From NCBI GenBank assembly GCA_013361975.1, contig JABFXB010000019.1, forward strand, positions 1-64,000: 64,000 nucleotides of DNA. The letters run 5' to 3'. Below are positions 8,141 through 16,694 of this stretch, piece by piece. The stretch comes from Dermatophilaceae bacterium. Lineage in GTDB: Bacteria; Actinomycetota; Actinomycetes; Actinomycetales; Dermatophilaceae. Both the position numbers and the translations under genes were made by a program. The stretch's first letter is position 1; every line of letters starts with the position of its first letter. The notes under the pieces were generated by a model that did no database searches, was not told the DNA's origin, and was given only the letters and a program-made list of their open reading frames with translations.

Positions 8141-8992
8141 CTACGGAGCGTAGATGTACTGCATGCCGCTGATGTCCGTGACGGTTCGGGTGTTGTAGTT
8201 GAACGGTCCGGCCAGCGCGTTCATCTCGATGATGGTGACCTGGTCTCCGTTCACCGCGGTGACCCAGCCGAGGTGACCGGCGCTCGACGAGCCGTGCACG
8301 CCCGGCTGCATCACGACGACCGACCGCGTCCGGGGCGTCCCGCTGACGGTGTATCCGGCGTCCGCGGCTCGCGTGCCCCAGACGAGGGCGTTGCCGGTCC
8401 AGCCACCGGGGTAGTAGCCCTCGGACTGGTACCACTTGTTGAGCACGCCCCACGTGCACTGCCCGGGTGATCCCCAGTTGTACGAGGAGCGACCGCCTGC
8501 GCTTGCGCGTGGGACGGAGACGCCCACGCTGGTGTCCGCGGACGCGGACCCGCTCAGCGCTCGTCGCGCCTGGTCGCGGGAGGCACGGGCCTGCGCTTCC
8601 CGTCTGGCGGCCGCCGCCCGGTGGGCCGCGTCGCGCTTCTGCTGCACGGCGACGTCGGTGATGACCGTCGCGGCCGGTGCGTTCACGGCCTTCGGCTTCG
8701 GGGTGAACCCGATCGAGGTGAGCGCCGGCCGGGCGGTCATGCCGGGCACTGCCGTCGCGCTGCCGGACGTCGTCGCGGAGGCGGGGCCGGTGACGGCGGG
8801 CGCGCTGGCGCTCGAGCTGCTCTCGGCCGAGGCCGACGGGGCCAGCGTGCTGATGAGCCCGCCGGTGGCGGCAAGGATCGCGGCCCCCTTCATGGCAGGC
8901 TGCGCGGACTCGCGGGCGAGGGTTCCAAGCTCGGTGAGCGGGTTGGGTTTGCCGGGGGGTCGGTGCCGGCCGGGACGTCGGGTGGTGTTCAT
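8141..8992 (-). CDS. Secreted CHAP-domain cell-wall hydrolase
   Basis: The protein has 283 residues. After a basic start, residues about 33-56 form a signal peptide or anchor ending in APSASA. A low-complexity and coiled linker rich in Ala/Arg/Gln follows (about 110-150). The C-terminal 110 residues are a CHAP amidase/endopeptidase domain with catalytic Cys179 (GSPGQCTWG) and His240 (AGHLGWV), acting on peptidoglycan outside the membrane. The ATG at 8992 is chosen for the signal peptide. The leader is a probable c-di-AMP riboswitch, as reported for cell-wall hydrolases in actinobacteria, and the gene ends in a strong hairpin. Confidence 0.85.
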   Translation of the reverse strand: MNTTRRPGRHRPPGKPNPLTELGTLARESAQPAMKGAAILAATGGLISTLAPSASAESSSSASAPAVTGPASATTSGSATAVPGMTARPALTSIGFTPKPKAVNAPAATVITDVAVQQKRDAAHRAAAARREAQARASRDQARRALSGSASADTSVGVSVPRASAGGRSSYNWGSPGQCTWGVLNKWYQSEGYYPGGWTGNALVWGTRAADAGYTVSGTPRTRSVVVMQPGVHGSSSAGHLGWVTAVNGDQVTIIEMNALAGPFNYNTRTVTDISGMQYIYAP

Positions 8993-9004
8993 CGGTGGCC
9001 TCTC

Positions 9005-9178
9005 TCGCGCCTGCGGGGTTAGCTGTCGGGTTCGGGTCGGAGGTGGTGACCCGGCCGGCGCGTGAGCGTCGGCTTCACCCCGAGGACGTCGCGGCTGCGT
9101 GTCCGGTGGTGGTTTCCCCGTTCCTGCCGTGCGTGGTGGGTGTGGACTCCTCGAGGTGGCAGGATTCGGCGCCTCGGT
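9005..9178 (-). promoter_or_regulatory. Probable ydaO/yuaA c-di-AMP riboswitch
   Basis: Read on the minus strand towards the hydrolase, the leader contains CGCCGAATCCTGCCA near 9171, GGCAGGAACGGGGAAACCA near 9120, a GGGGTGAAGCC block near 9078, and GACAGCTAACCCCGCAGGC followed by an AGAGAGG just before the start. These conserved blocks and their order are those I recall for the ydaO/yuaA motif, which senses c-di-AMP and often controls cell-wall hydrolases. A covariance search (RF00379) would decide. Upstream, 9180-9395 holds only a short G-rich repeat. Confidence 0.68.
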
Positions 9179-9395
9179 GAGTGCCCGGAGTGGGCTGGGT
9201 GCAGGGCGAGTACGACGGGTAGCTCGCCTGCTCAGGGATGTCCGTCGGGCCGTGGGCCCGGTCGGGTCGGTCATGTCATGGGTGGTGGAGGGTGTGGAGG
9301 GTGTGGAGGGTGTCGGTCGGTCCTTCTTTCGGTCGAGGTCTCGGTGCGCAGGTGGTGCGGCTGGGGGGAGTGGCGGGGACGGTTGGTCAGGGCGT

Positions 9396-10142
9396 TCAGA
9401 TGACCGTCTGGAAGTTGTTGATGAGGCGTGACTGGAGCCACGTGATGACCGGTTCCCAGAGACCGCCGAGCATGAGGGTCCCGACGGTGAGCAGGACGAT
9501 GGCGCCGGTCAGCCGGATGGGTTGCCGGTGTCGACGCAGCCACTCGCTGGCTCGGCTCGCTCGTTCGTACCCGGCTGCCATGGCCAGGAAGGGAAGGCCG
9601 AGGCCGAGGCAGTAGGCGAGGGCGAGGGCGACGCCGCGGGTGACCGTGCCGGACTGCGCGGACAGGGGAGCGGCCATGGCGAGGATCGCCGCGAGTGTCG
9701 GGCCCTGGCAGGGTCCCCACCCGATCCCGAAGGCGACGCCGAGCAGCGGCGCACCGCCCAGCCCGGTGGGTGGGCGCCACCGGGGCGTCAGCGACCAGGA
9801 GCGGCCGACCCCGAGAGAGACCAGGGCGGTGATGACGACGACCGCGCCGCTGACTCGCAGAAGGCCGGACTGGTGTTCCTGCAGCGTCAGGGACGCGGCC
9901 GCGACGATCCCGGCGCCGACGAGGAAGACGGTGCTGAAGCCGAGCACGAACAGCAGCGCCCCCAGGACCATCCGACCGCGGCGGCGGTCAGCGAGCGGCT
10001 GGTCGGACAGCCCGGTCACGTACCCGAGGAAGCCGGGAACGAGCGGCAGCACGCACGGGGACGCGAACGAGACGACGCCAGCGAGCGCGGCGACGCCGAG
10101 TGCCACCAGGACCGGGGCGGCCGTCAGGTCGGTGGGCGTCAT
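9396..10142 (-). CDS. ccdA: CcdA/DsbD-type transmembrane thiol reductase
   Basis: The protein has 248 residues and about six transmembrane segments. It carries the two conserved membrane Cys of the CcdA family at Cys30 (SFASPCVLPL) and Cys145 (GWGPCQGPTL). It should carry electrons from cytoplasmic thioredoxin to an extracytoplasmic thioredoxin-like partner, here the TlpA-like lipoprotein encoded directly upstream with a 4-nt overlap (ATGA). It is the last gene of the Lgt-TlpA-CcdA run. Possible roles are cytochrome c maturation with the nearby CcsB or keeping copper-protein thiols reduced; the second is inferred from context. Confidence 0.88.
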   Translation of the reverse strand: MTPTDLTAAPVLVALGVAALAGVVSFASPCVLPLVPGFLGYVTGLSDQPLADRRRGRMVLGALLFVLGFSTVFLVGAGIVAAASLTLQEHQSGLLRVSGAVVVITALVSLGVGRSWSLTPRWRPPTGLGGAPLLGVAFGIGWGPCQGPTLAAILAMAAPLSAQSGTVTRGVALALAYCLGLGLPFLAMAAGYERASRASEWLRRHRQPIRLTGAIVLLTVGTLMLGGLWEPVITWLQSRLINNFQTVI

Positions 10143-10756
10143 CCGGCCCGCACGTCCTCGACGAGCCCGCCCAGCGTCGCGGCGGTCACCGGCCCGAGCA
10201 CGCGGGCCGCGATCCGGTGCTGGCGGTCCAGGACCAACGTCGTCGGGGTGGCGGCGGCCTTGCCGTTGAGCGACAGCATCCGCTGCCCCCCGTCGTAGGC
10301 GAGCGACGGGTACGGGACGTGGTTCGCGCGGATGAACGCGAGAGCGGACTCGGGGCCCTCCTTGGTGTCCAGCCCGATGAACGCGACGTCCTGGTACCGG
10401 GCGGTCAGGGTCCGGTAGGCCTTCTCGAGCGCGGGGGTCTCGGTGATGCACGGCGGGCACCACGAGCCCCACACGTTGACGACGACGACCTGACCGGAGT
10501 GCTCCTGCAGCGACCAGGTGCGCCCGTCGACGGTCGGTCCGGCCAGGGCCAGGGCCGGGCCGCGGTCGGCGGCGTCGACCCGTTCGACGCTGCCGTCGCC
10601 GGAGACGTACCCCTTCCGGTCCCCGGAGCGGGCTTGCGCCGCGACGGAGCTCGCCCCCGACGTGCCGCACCCGGCCGTCGTGACGAGCACGGCCACGCCC
10701 GTGGCCACCCACGCCAGGCGGGCACCGGGGACGTGTCGCCGGCGGAGGCCGTTCAC
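10139..10756 (-). CDS. TlpA/ResA-like thioredoxin lipoprotein
   Basis: The protein has 205 residues. The N-terminus is a lipoprotein signal with the lipid-attachment Cys at residue 30 (VTTAGC). A thioredoxin fold covers about 65-200, with the active site WCPPC at residues 99-103 and the cis-Pro strand TPTTLVLD. It reduces disulfides on the outer face of the membrane and is probably recharged by CcdA downstream. It overlaps Lgt (upstream) and CcdA (downstream) by 4 nt each. C. glutamicum also has a thioredoxin-like gene in its CopR-linked copper cluster (recalled). Confidence 0.88.
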   Translation of the reverse strand: MNGLRRRHVPGARLAWVATGVAVLVTTAGCGTSGASSVAAQARSGDRKGYVSGDGSVERVDAADRGPALALAGPTVDGRTWSLQEHSGQVVVVNVWGSWCPPCITETPALEKAYRTLTARYQDVAFIGLDTKEGPESALAFIRANHVPYPSLAYDGGQRMLSLNGKAAATPTTLVLDRQHRIAARVLGPVTAATLGGLVEDVRAG

Positions 10757-11754
10757 GATGGGTCTCCCGCCCGTGATGACGCGGACCCGGGCGCTGCCTG
10801 GTTGCTCTCGGCTGCGGGTTCAGCTTCGCCCTCGAGTGGGGTCTGCGCGTCGCGGGACGGGCGCGTCATCGTCCGGCGGCGGAGCCGAGCCGCGGTGGTG
10901 ACGAGCCACGCGGCTGCGGCCGTCACGACGACCGCGGCGATGAGCTGGGTGCCGGTCAGGCCGGCGAAGGGTCGTTCGTCGATCCCGCGTGCCGCGTCGA
11001 GGGCCAGGCGTTGCCCGGCGTAGAGCAGCGCGAAGATGCTGATCGCGACGCCGGGCATCGGCCGGATCCAGCGGGAGGCCAGGACGAGCAGGAGCGCGAT
11101 CGCGGCGGCGGCGAGCAGGTCGTAGGCGGGGGTGAGGTGGTAGGCGCAGCCCGCGTAGAACGCGCCCGGGTCCGTGCAGCTCTCGCCGAGACCCGGGGCC
11201 CGGGCCGGACTGGGGGAGAAGCCGGGTGCGAGGACCGAGCCGGGCTGGACCAGGTATCCGATGCCCCACGTGCCGGTCAGCGGCCGCCCGAGGTGGTCCC
11301 CGAGGAGCAGGTCACCGATCCGACCCACCGCGATCCCGGCCGCGAGCGGGGCCGCTGCGGCGTCCAGGACCGGCAGGACCGGGACGCGGCGCCGGCGCAG
11401 CACGATGAGTGCGCCGGCCACGCCGCCGAGCAGGCCGCCGAAGAGGGCCATGCCGCCGCGCCAGACCTCGAGCATCTGCCACAGCGAGGTGAACTGGGTC
11501 GGGTGCGAGATGACGTAGTCGACGCGTGCGCCGACCAGCCCGGCTGGGATGGCCCACATGACGGCCGCCTCGGCTGCGCCGACGTCGAGGCCCCGGCGCT
11601 GCAGCGTCCGGCGCAGCAGGGCCCAGGCGAGCACGATCCCCACTGCGGACAGCAGCCCGTGGGGTGAGATGCCGAGCACGGTCGGCACGGTCGGGTAGCT
11701 CCACTCGGCTGCGGGCGGCGCCGCTGCCGCTGCGGCAGTCGCGGCCGTCAGCAC
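10753..11754 (-). CDS. lgt: Prolipoprotein diacylglyceryl transferase
   Basis: The protein has 333 residues and about seven transmembrane segments. The Lgt signature is visible as VGRIGDLLLGDHLGRPLTGTW (usual form GRxGNFxNGExxGRPT), with Asp in place of the common Asn. Other conserved parts are HGLLSAVGIVLAW near the start and GARVDYVI. Lgt attaches diacylglycerol to lipobox Cys residues. Actinobacteria carry a chromosomal lgt, so this copy, set between genes for lipoproteins (DUF305, TlpA), is probably dedicated to the cluster. The GTG at 11754 is the only reasonable start. The C-terminal 45 residues are disordered. Confidence 0.85.
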   Translation of the reverse strand: MLTAATAAAAAAPPAAEWSYPTVPTVLGISPHGLLSAVGIVLAWALLRRTLQRRGLDVGAAEAAVMWAIPAGLVGARVDYVISHPTQFTSLWQMLEVWRGGMALFGGLLGGVAGALIVLRRRRVPVLPVLDAAAAPLAAGIAVGRIGDLLLGDHLGRPLTGTWGIGYLVQPGSVLAPGFSPSPARAPGLGESCTDPGAFYAGCAYHLTPAYDLLAAAAIALLLVLASRWIRPMPGVAISIFALLYAGQRLALDAARGIDERPFAGLTGTQLIAAVVVTAAAAWLVTTAARLRRRTMTRPSRDAQTPLEGEAEPAAESNQAAPGSASSRAGDPS

Positions 11755-11834
11755 GTCACGTCCACAACGATCGTCGTCTCAGGCTTGGACGGAGTCTCTG
11801 TTTGGGGCCTGTTCTCACTCACGTGTCGGGCCGG

Positions 11835-12479
11835 TCAGGTCAGGCTCTTCATGGTGGCGATCTCGTCGGTCTGCGCCTTGACGACGGCCTCCGCGAGGGC
11901 CTTGACCTCCGGGTTCTGCGTGGTGGAGAGGACCTGCTTGGCCATGGTGATGGCTCCGTCGTGGTGCTCGGTCATCATCGTGACCCACTGCGTGTCGAAC
12001 GCGGCCCCGTCCGCGGCCTTGAGAGCGTCCATGTCGGCCTGCGTCATCATGCCCTGGCCGGACATGCCCGCCATGCCTTCGTGGCTCATCCCGTCGGTGG
12101 GCAGCGGCGCGCCCCAGGCCTGGAGCCAGCCGCGCATCCTCTGGATCTCGGGGTCCTGACCGGCCTTGATCTGCGTCGCCAGCGCTCGGACCTGAGCGGA
12201 GGCGGCCGGCTTCCCCAGGGCGATGTCGGCCATCTCGACGGCCTGCTCGTGGTGCGGGATCATCATCTGCGCGAACGTCACGTCGCCGGCCGTGGACGCG
12301 CCGGCCGTCGCGGTAGAGGTCGTCGCGCCTGCGGTCGGCATGCTGGACATGCCCGACGAACCGTGGTCCATGCCCGGCATCGAGCCGGTCGAGCCGGTCG
12401 AGCCGGAGCAGGCGGTGAGAGCGCCGGCTACCAGGAGGGCCCCAGCGGCGGGGATGAGACGACGGATGGACGAACGCAT
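11835..12479 (-). CDS. DUF305 lipoprotein, copper-associated
   Basis: The protein has 214 residues. It has a lipoprotein signal with Cys24 (GALTACSGS), then a Met/Ser/His-rich linker (MPGMDHGSSGM) of copper-binding character. Two DUF305 repeats follow, each with a Met-Met-x-x-His-His core: MMIPHHEQAVEMA (about 84) and MMTEHHDGAITMA (about 166). The ATG at 12479 is preceded by GAGGAG. DUF305 proteins are four-helix ferritin-like proteins common in copper clusters; metal binding is expected but the biochemistry is poorly known. Lgt lies 80 bp downstream and a copper-type direct repeat lies at 12617. Confidence 0.85.
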   Translation of the reverse strand: MRSSIRRLIPAAGALLVAGALTACSGSTGSTGSMPGMDHGSSGMSSMPTAGATTSTATAGASTAGDVTFAQMMIPHHEQAVEMADIALGKPAASAQVRALATQIKAGQDPEIQRMRGWLQAWGAPLPTDGMSHEGMAGMSGQGMMTQADMDALKAADGAAFDTQWVTMMTEHHDGAITMAKQVLSTTQNPEVKALAEAVVKAQTDEIATMKSLT

Positions 12480-12616
12480 GCAGTAACTCCTCAAGGACGT
12501 GTACGGGTTGGGCGGCTCGGCGAGGCGAGCGTTCAGCCAGCCCGTGGGACGTCTTCATCGACAGACAACGAGATACGACCCTCGCGGAGGCGGACCGACG
12601 AACGGTCAGGGTTCCA

Positions 12617-12636
12617 TGAAGGTTTGATGAAGAAGG
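12617..12636 (+). promoter_or_regulatory. Copper regulator direct repeat (site 2)
   Basis: TGAAGGTTT-ga-TGAAGAAGG, two 9-bp half-sites with a 2-bp spacer. It lies 138 bp before the DUF305 start, which is transcribed leftward. It is one of the best matches in the window. Confidence 0.72.
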
Positions 12637-12765
12637 CTTGGCGCCACCCGGGACCGGGCTGACGCTGCACCTTCTGCACCTGCCGCACCTGCCGCACCAT
12701 GGCGGGCGGGCGGTTCAACGGTGGGTCGGAGCGGGGATGGCGCGAACGGCTTCGTTCGCTCGCCC

Positions 12766-13188
12766 CTAACCGCCTGCGTGGCCCCGGCGTCGGATCCACC
12801 AGGGCTGCCGGGCGCGCGGCGCCGGGCCGGGACCAAGACTGGGTCGCGGCTCACGCGGCTGGCGGTGTTCGAGCGCCAGCCGCTCGGCTGCCCGGTCGAC
12901 CCGGCCTTCCCAGAACAGAGGAAGCTGGGCGACCCGGGTCCGTTGGGCGATCATCACGGCCGCGAAGAGCAGGATGGTGGCGAGGACGACAGCGGTGAGG
13001 TCCGCGCCGTCGCGTGCCAGGTGCGGACGCGCCGCCGGCAGCAGCGGCGCGCTGACGCCGAGCCAGCCGGCGCGCCGCTGGGTGTCGCGGGCGAGCCGGA
13101 ACGCGAGGCTCGCCACGAGCGCTGCGGCTGCGGTGATGAGCAGCGTGAGGGGGACGAGGGTGTGGGCGGGGATCCCGGACGGGGTCAC
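12766..13188 (-). CDS. Small membrane protein, two TM segments
   Basis: The protein has 140 residues with two transmembrane helices (about 10-34 and 66-87) and a basic, Pro/Arg-rich cytoplasmic tail. The GTG at 13188 overlaps the stop of the upstream small membrane protein (GTGA). No family is recognised. Its position inside the copper operon, between the oxidase group and DUF305, suggests an accessory envelope role. Confidence 0.65.
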   Translation of the reverse strand: MTPSGIPAHTLVPLTLLITAAAALVASLAFRLARDTQRRAGWLGVSAPLLPAARPHLARDGADLTAVVLATILLFAAVMIAQRTRVAQLPLFWEGRVDRAAERLALEHRQPREPRPSLGPGPAPRARQPWWIRRRGHAGG

Positions 13189-13427
13189 TTTTTCCGCTTG
13201 GGTTCGGTCTGGCCGGCGAGCCACACACCGGCCATGAAGACGAGCCCGGCAACCGGGTAGCCGGCCGCGAGGTCGGTCCAGCCGGACGGGCTGCCGGCCA
13301 GGTGCAGCACGAGGTGGACCAGGGCGATGGTGGCGCCGACCACCATGAGCACCTGCCCGTAGCGGACGCGGCGCCGGTACCGGCTGTAGGCCTCGAACGG
13401 GTCAGCTGTGGACGACGAGGGTGGCAA
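13185..13427 (-). CDS. Small membrane protein, two TM segments
   Basis: The protein has 80 residues. The start is a TTG at 13427, placed 6 nt after AAGGAG. There are two transmembrane helices at about 23-45 and 53-70 and a short Lys-rich C-terminus. The 4-nt overlap with the next gene indicates a coupled pair. Function unknown. It lies 133 bp after the BNR-repeat lipoprotein in the same transcriptional direction. Confidence 0.65.
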   Translation of the reverse strand: MPPSSSTADPFEAYSRYRRRVRYGQVLMVVGATIALVHLVLHLAGSPSGWTDLAAGYPVAGLVFMAGVWLAGQTEPKRKK

Positions 13428-13559
13428 CGGGGTCTCCTTCGGTTTCGGTTCCGGTCGTGGACGCCCCGGGCCGGCAACGCGGCGTGCGCCGGGGCCGGGT
13501 CTCGGGCGTTCCGTGGTGGGCGGCGGCGACCGGTGGGGGTTCCCACCGGCGTCGGGTGC

Positions 13560-14453
13560 CTAGAGCAGGGCTGTGGTCCGGGCGCCCAGGTCGTCGGTGC
13601 GAAGGACCTGGGTGCCGACCACGACGAGGACCTCGAGCTGTTCCGCGCTCGGCTGGGACGCGGTGACTGCAGCGACCTCTCCGACGCTGCGGGGTCCGAC
13701 GGTCCAGCTGACGCCGGCGTCCCGGCTGACGACCAGGACGCCGGTGGTGCTGGCGCCGACGACGGTCCCGGGTCCGGCCCAGTCGACCGTCACGAGCAGC
13801 TGCGGGGTGGGCACGGTCCGCCATGTCAGCCCGCGGTCGGTCGAGGCCAGCAGGCCCCGTTCGGTGGTGGCCAGGACGGTCCCGTCGGGCCCGGCGGCGA
13901 GGTCGCGCGGCGGCGCCGGGATTCTCCGGTCCTGCCAGGTGACCCGGTCCGGGCTGTACCGCAGGGCCTCGTCGAAGGCCAGCGCTCCCGAGCCGAGTGC
14001 GGTCAGGGCGTGGAAGTCGGACTGGCCGCCGCGGGAGCGCTGCGCCCAGGTCCGGCCTCGATCGGTGGACTGGATCAGCCCGACGGGTTGCGGGAGGTCG
14101 CTTCCCGGGGCGGGGTGACCGGAGGCCAGGTAGGTCCCGTCGGCGGCGATGTCGAAGCCCATCAGGTCGATGGGTGGGCCGACCGCGGTGAGCTGGCCGG
14201 CTGCGCCCAGCTGGAACAGCCCCTGGTGGGTCGCGAGCAGGATCGTGTCCCGGTCGCGTATCGCTCGGTGGATGTGCGTGATCGCGACGTCACCGGTCCC
14301 GTCACCGGTCCCGCTTTCGCCGCCCGCGGGCCCGTCGGGTCGGCTGGGGTCCGTTGACCCGGCCGCCGAGCTGCTGCAGGCGGTGAGGACGCCGACGGCG
14401 GCCAGCGGCAGCCCCGTGAGGAGCAGCCGTCGGGGGATGGTCGGGCGCGTCAC
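13560..14453 (-). CDS. BNR/sialidase-like repeat lipoprotein
   Basis: The protein has 297 residues. A twin-arginine/lipoprotein-type signal ends at a lipobox (GVLTACSSS). The body contains repeated beta-propeller motifs of the BNR (Asp-box) kind: STDRGRTWAQ, STDRGLTWRT and SRDAGVSWTV. Propellers of this type occur in sialidase-like and photosystem-assembly Ycf48-like proteins, but catalytic residues cannot be assigned here, so an extracytoplasmic binding or assembly factor is as likely as an enzyme. The GTG at 14453 overlaps the stop of the multicopper oxidase gene. Confidence 0.75.
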   Translation of the reverse strand: MTRPTIPRRLLLTGLPLAAVGVLTACSSSAAGSTDPSRPDGPAGGESGTGDGTGDVAITHIHRAIRDRDTILLATHQGLFQLGAAGQLTAVGPPIDLMGFDIAADGTYLASGHPAPGSDLPQPVGLIQSTDRGRTWAQRSRGGQSDFHALTALGSGALAFDEALRYSPDRVTWQDRRIPAPPRDLAAGPDGTVLATTERGLLASTDRGLTWRTVPTPQLLVTVDWAGPGTVVGASTTGVLVVSRDAGVSWTVGPRSVGEVAAVTASQPSAEQLEVLVVVGTQVLRTDDLGARTTALL

Positions 14454-16123
14454 TGCTGGTACCGCAGCTCGAGCATCATGCCGGCCTCCGCGTGGTAGAT
14501 GTTGTGACAGTGGGTCATCCACGATCCGACGTTGTCCGCGTCGATCTCGATCGGCAGCGACTGCATCGGCCGGAGCAGGACCGTGTCCTTGCGCAGGCCG
14601 GAGCCTGCGACCGCGAACGTGTGCCCATGCACGTGGTACGGGTGGGCCATCATCGTCTGGTTGACCAGGTTCAACCGGACCCGCTGCCCGTGACGGACCA
14701 GCACCGGGTCGTTGCGCCCGTACGGGGCCCCGTTGATCCCCCACGCGTACGGGCTCATCTGCCCGGTCAGCGCGACGGGCGCGGTGACGTCCGGCTGGCG
14801 CGCAGCCAGCCGCGCGGACTCGGCCGGCTGCAGCTGCGAGCCGATCAGGGCCGGCCCGGTGAGCTGGTCCGGGCGCACGGTCGCCGCCGGTGGTGTCCCG
14901 TTCGGCGACGTGCGCAGCACCGCCATCGCCTGCCCGGTCTTGCCGAACGGGACCGCCACGAAGGGGAACACTCCGTCCTTGACGGTGACGACCGCGTCGT
15001 AGCGTTCGCCCATCCCGAGGTGCAGGGCCCGGGTCCGGGTCGGTTGCACGGCGAACCCGTCGCTGTGCGTGATGGTCAGGTCGTGCCCGCCGAGGGCGAC
15101 GGTGAAGATCGTGTCCGCGGCGGCGTTGATGATCCGCAACCGGACCCGTTGACCGGGGCGGGCTCGCAGCTGCGTGGGCGCGGTCGGGACGCGCCCGTTG
15201 ACCAGGTAGTGCGGGTAGGTGACGTCGCCGGCATCTCCGAACGGTTCGGGCCCCATCTGCATCCCGCCCATGGAACCGCCCATGGAACCACCCATGGAAC
15301 CGGACGGGGTCCCGGTCGCGGTGCCCCCCATCGAGCCCATCGAGCCTGTAGAGCCCTGGTCCATCCCCGACATGCCCGACATTCCTGACATCCCTGACAT
15401 CCCTGTCATGCCCGTCGTCCCTGACATGCCGGTCATGCCGGTCATGCCGGTCATGCCGGTCATGCCGGTCATGCCGGTCATGCCCGTGCCGGACTTGAGG
15501 TCGGCGAGCACCTGCTCCGGGGTCCGGCCGGTTCCGTCGATCCAGTCGTCCAGCACGAGGACCCATTCGGCGTCGTACGTGCCGGGCTCGGCGGGGTCAT
15601 CGACGATCAGCGGGGCGTACAGGCCCCGGTCGAGCTGGACTCCCACGTGCGGGTGGTAGAAGTACGTGCCGGGGTCGGGCGCGGTGAACGCGTACGTGTA
15701 CCCGGCGCCGCGCTGAACCGGGTCCTGGGTCAGACCGGGGACGCCGTCGGCAGCGTTGGCCAGCCGGATCCCGTGCCAGTGCACCGTGGTCTCCGCGGGG
15801 AGCTGGTTGTCCAGCCGGACCCGGATCAGGTCGCCGGCGTTGGCGCGGATCAGGGGACCGGGGACCGAGTCGTCGTAGGTCCAGGTCGACACGACGGGCC
15901 CGCCCAGGTCGACGGTGGACACCTTGGGGGTGAGGACCTTCTCGACGACCCGCTGCCCACGGGTGGGCGTGACGGCTGGACCGGTCCCGAAGGCCCGTCC
16001 GGGTGTCGGGGCGCCGGTGGCGCCTGGAGTGTTCGGGCCGGTGGTGGTGCAGGCGGCCAGGGCTGCGGCGGACCCCGCCCCGCCCAGGCCGAGGAGCAGG
16101 GTGCGTCGAGAGATGGTGCTCAT
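14450..16123 (-). CDS. Multicopper oxidase with Met-rich insert
   Basis: The protein has 557 residues. It has a Tat signal (SRRTLLLGLGG) with a possible lipobox Cys25. Copper ligand motifs are HWHG (115-118), HPH (157-159), HPYHVHGH in the C-terminal third and MTHCHNIYHAEAGMM (about 536-550), which together give one type 1 copper and a trinuclear cluster. Residues about 212-292 are an insert of Met-Thr-Gly and Met-Ser-Gly repeats and further Met residues, encoded by a 9-bp DNA repeat, probably a Cu(I) docking region. It is expected to oxidise Cu(I) to Cu(II) outside the membrane, like CueO/CopO. It overlaps the SHOCT gene upstream and the BNR lipoprotein downstream. Confidence 0.93.
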   Translation of the reverse strand: MSTISRRTLLLGLGGAGSAAALAACTTTGPNTPGATGAPTPGRAFGTGPAVTPTRGQRVVEKVLTPKVSTVDLGGPVVSTWTYDDSVPGPLIRANAGDLIRVRLDNQLPAETTVHWHGIRLANAADGVPGLTQDPVQRGAGYTYAFTAPDPGTYFYHPHVGVQLDRGLYAPLIVDDPAEPGTYDAEWVLVLDDWIDGTGRTPEQVLADLKSGTGMTGMTGMTGMTGMTGMTGMSGTTGMTGMSGMSGMSGMSGMDQGSTGSMGSMGGTATGTPSGSMGGSMGGSMGGMQMGPEPFGDAGDVTYPHYLVNGRVPTAPTQLRARPGQRVRLRIINAAADTIFTVALGGHDLTITHSDGFAVQPTRTRALHLGMGERYDAVVTVKDGVFPFVAVPFGKTGQAMAVLRTSPNGTPPAATVRPDQLTGPALIGSQLQPAESARLAARQPDVTAPVALTGQMSPYAWGINGAPYGRNDPVLVRHGQRVRLNLVNQTMMAHPYHVHGHTFAVAGSGLRKDTVLLRPMQSLPIEIDADNVGSWMTHCHNIYHAEAGMMLELRYQQ

Positions 16124-16452
16124 GATGAGTGGTGGCGGTCCTTCGTCGGATCGGGAACGGTCAGGGGGGACCGCGGCGCGGCCGCGGTCGGGGACGGCGC
16201 CGGTCGGTCCGGGTGTGCGGCCAGCCCGGTCAACGCGGTCCGGCGCTGCTCGTACTCCTCGAGGGTGATCTCACCGCGGGCCAGCCGGTCAGCCAGGACG
16301 TGTAGCGGGCTCGGGACCACCGCGGCTCCGGACTCGGGGGCGCGGTCGTGGAAGATGGCGCGCACGAGCATGGCGACCAGAACCCAGAAGCCGAGGGTGC
16401 CTGCGACCATGAGCAGCCACATCCCGGGTCCCATCCCGGAGGTCCACATCAT
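16120..16452 (-). CDS. SHOCT-domain small membrane protein
   Basis: The protein has 110 residues. One transmembrane helix is at about 10-32, preceded by a Met-rich start (MMWTSGMGPGM), and a SHOCT motif follows (LADRLARGEITLEEYEQRR, about 51-69). The ATG at 16452 follows GAGGAGG. It overlaps the multicopper oxidase start by 4 nt. The same arrangement, SHOCT gene divergent from a response regulator, recurs at 47146-48463, and a similar small gene adjoins copR in C. glutamicum as I recall. Role unknown; membrane adaptor or metal-binding are both possible. Confidence 0.82.
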   Translation of the reverse strand: MMWTSGMGPGMWLLMVAGTLGFWVLVAMLVRAIFHDRAPESGAAVVPSPLHVLADRLARGEITLEEYEQRRTALTGLAAHPDRPAPSPTAAAPRSPLTVPDPTKDRHHSS

Positions 16453-16617
16453 GTCGTTCCTCCTCTTCAGCCTCGCCGGACGACGTGCCCGACGGCGGCT
16501 CGCGCCGACGAGGCGGCCGCTGCGGCGCCGTCCGTGGCGCGCGGCGGGACGCTCGGTGCGCCCGTTGTCCGCATGTCCAGACTCAGCCGGGGGAGTTGGG
16601 GTTCGACCCACGTTTCA

Positions 16618-16637
16618 TGAAGATCCAACGAAGGTTC
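16618..16637 (+). promoter_or_regulatory. Copper regulator direct repeat (site 3)
   Basis: TGAAGATCC-aa-CGAAGGTTC in the divergent promoter between the SHOCT/oxidase operon (start 16452) and the response regulator (start 16695). Its orientation fits control of the leftward operon; its position would also allow autoregulation. Confidence 0.72.
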
Positions 16638-16694
16638 GCGCCTTTGGCCGTGCACGGTGACCCGGCCCGAGTCGGGGCGTGGACACTGGCGGGC

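Noticed and set aside
9181..9395. Extension of the CHAP hydrolase frame upstream to 9274
   Set aside because: It would run through the conserved riboswitch blocks and place codons before the signal peptide; the ATG at 8992 fits better.
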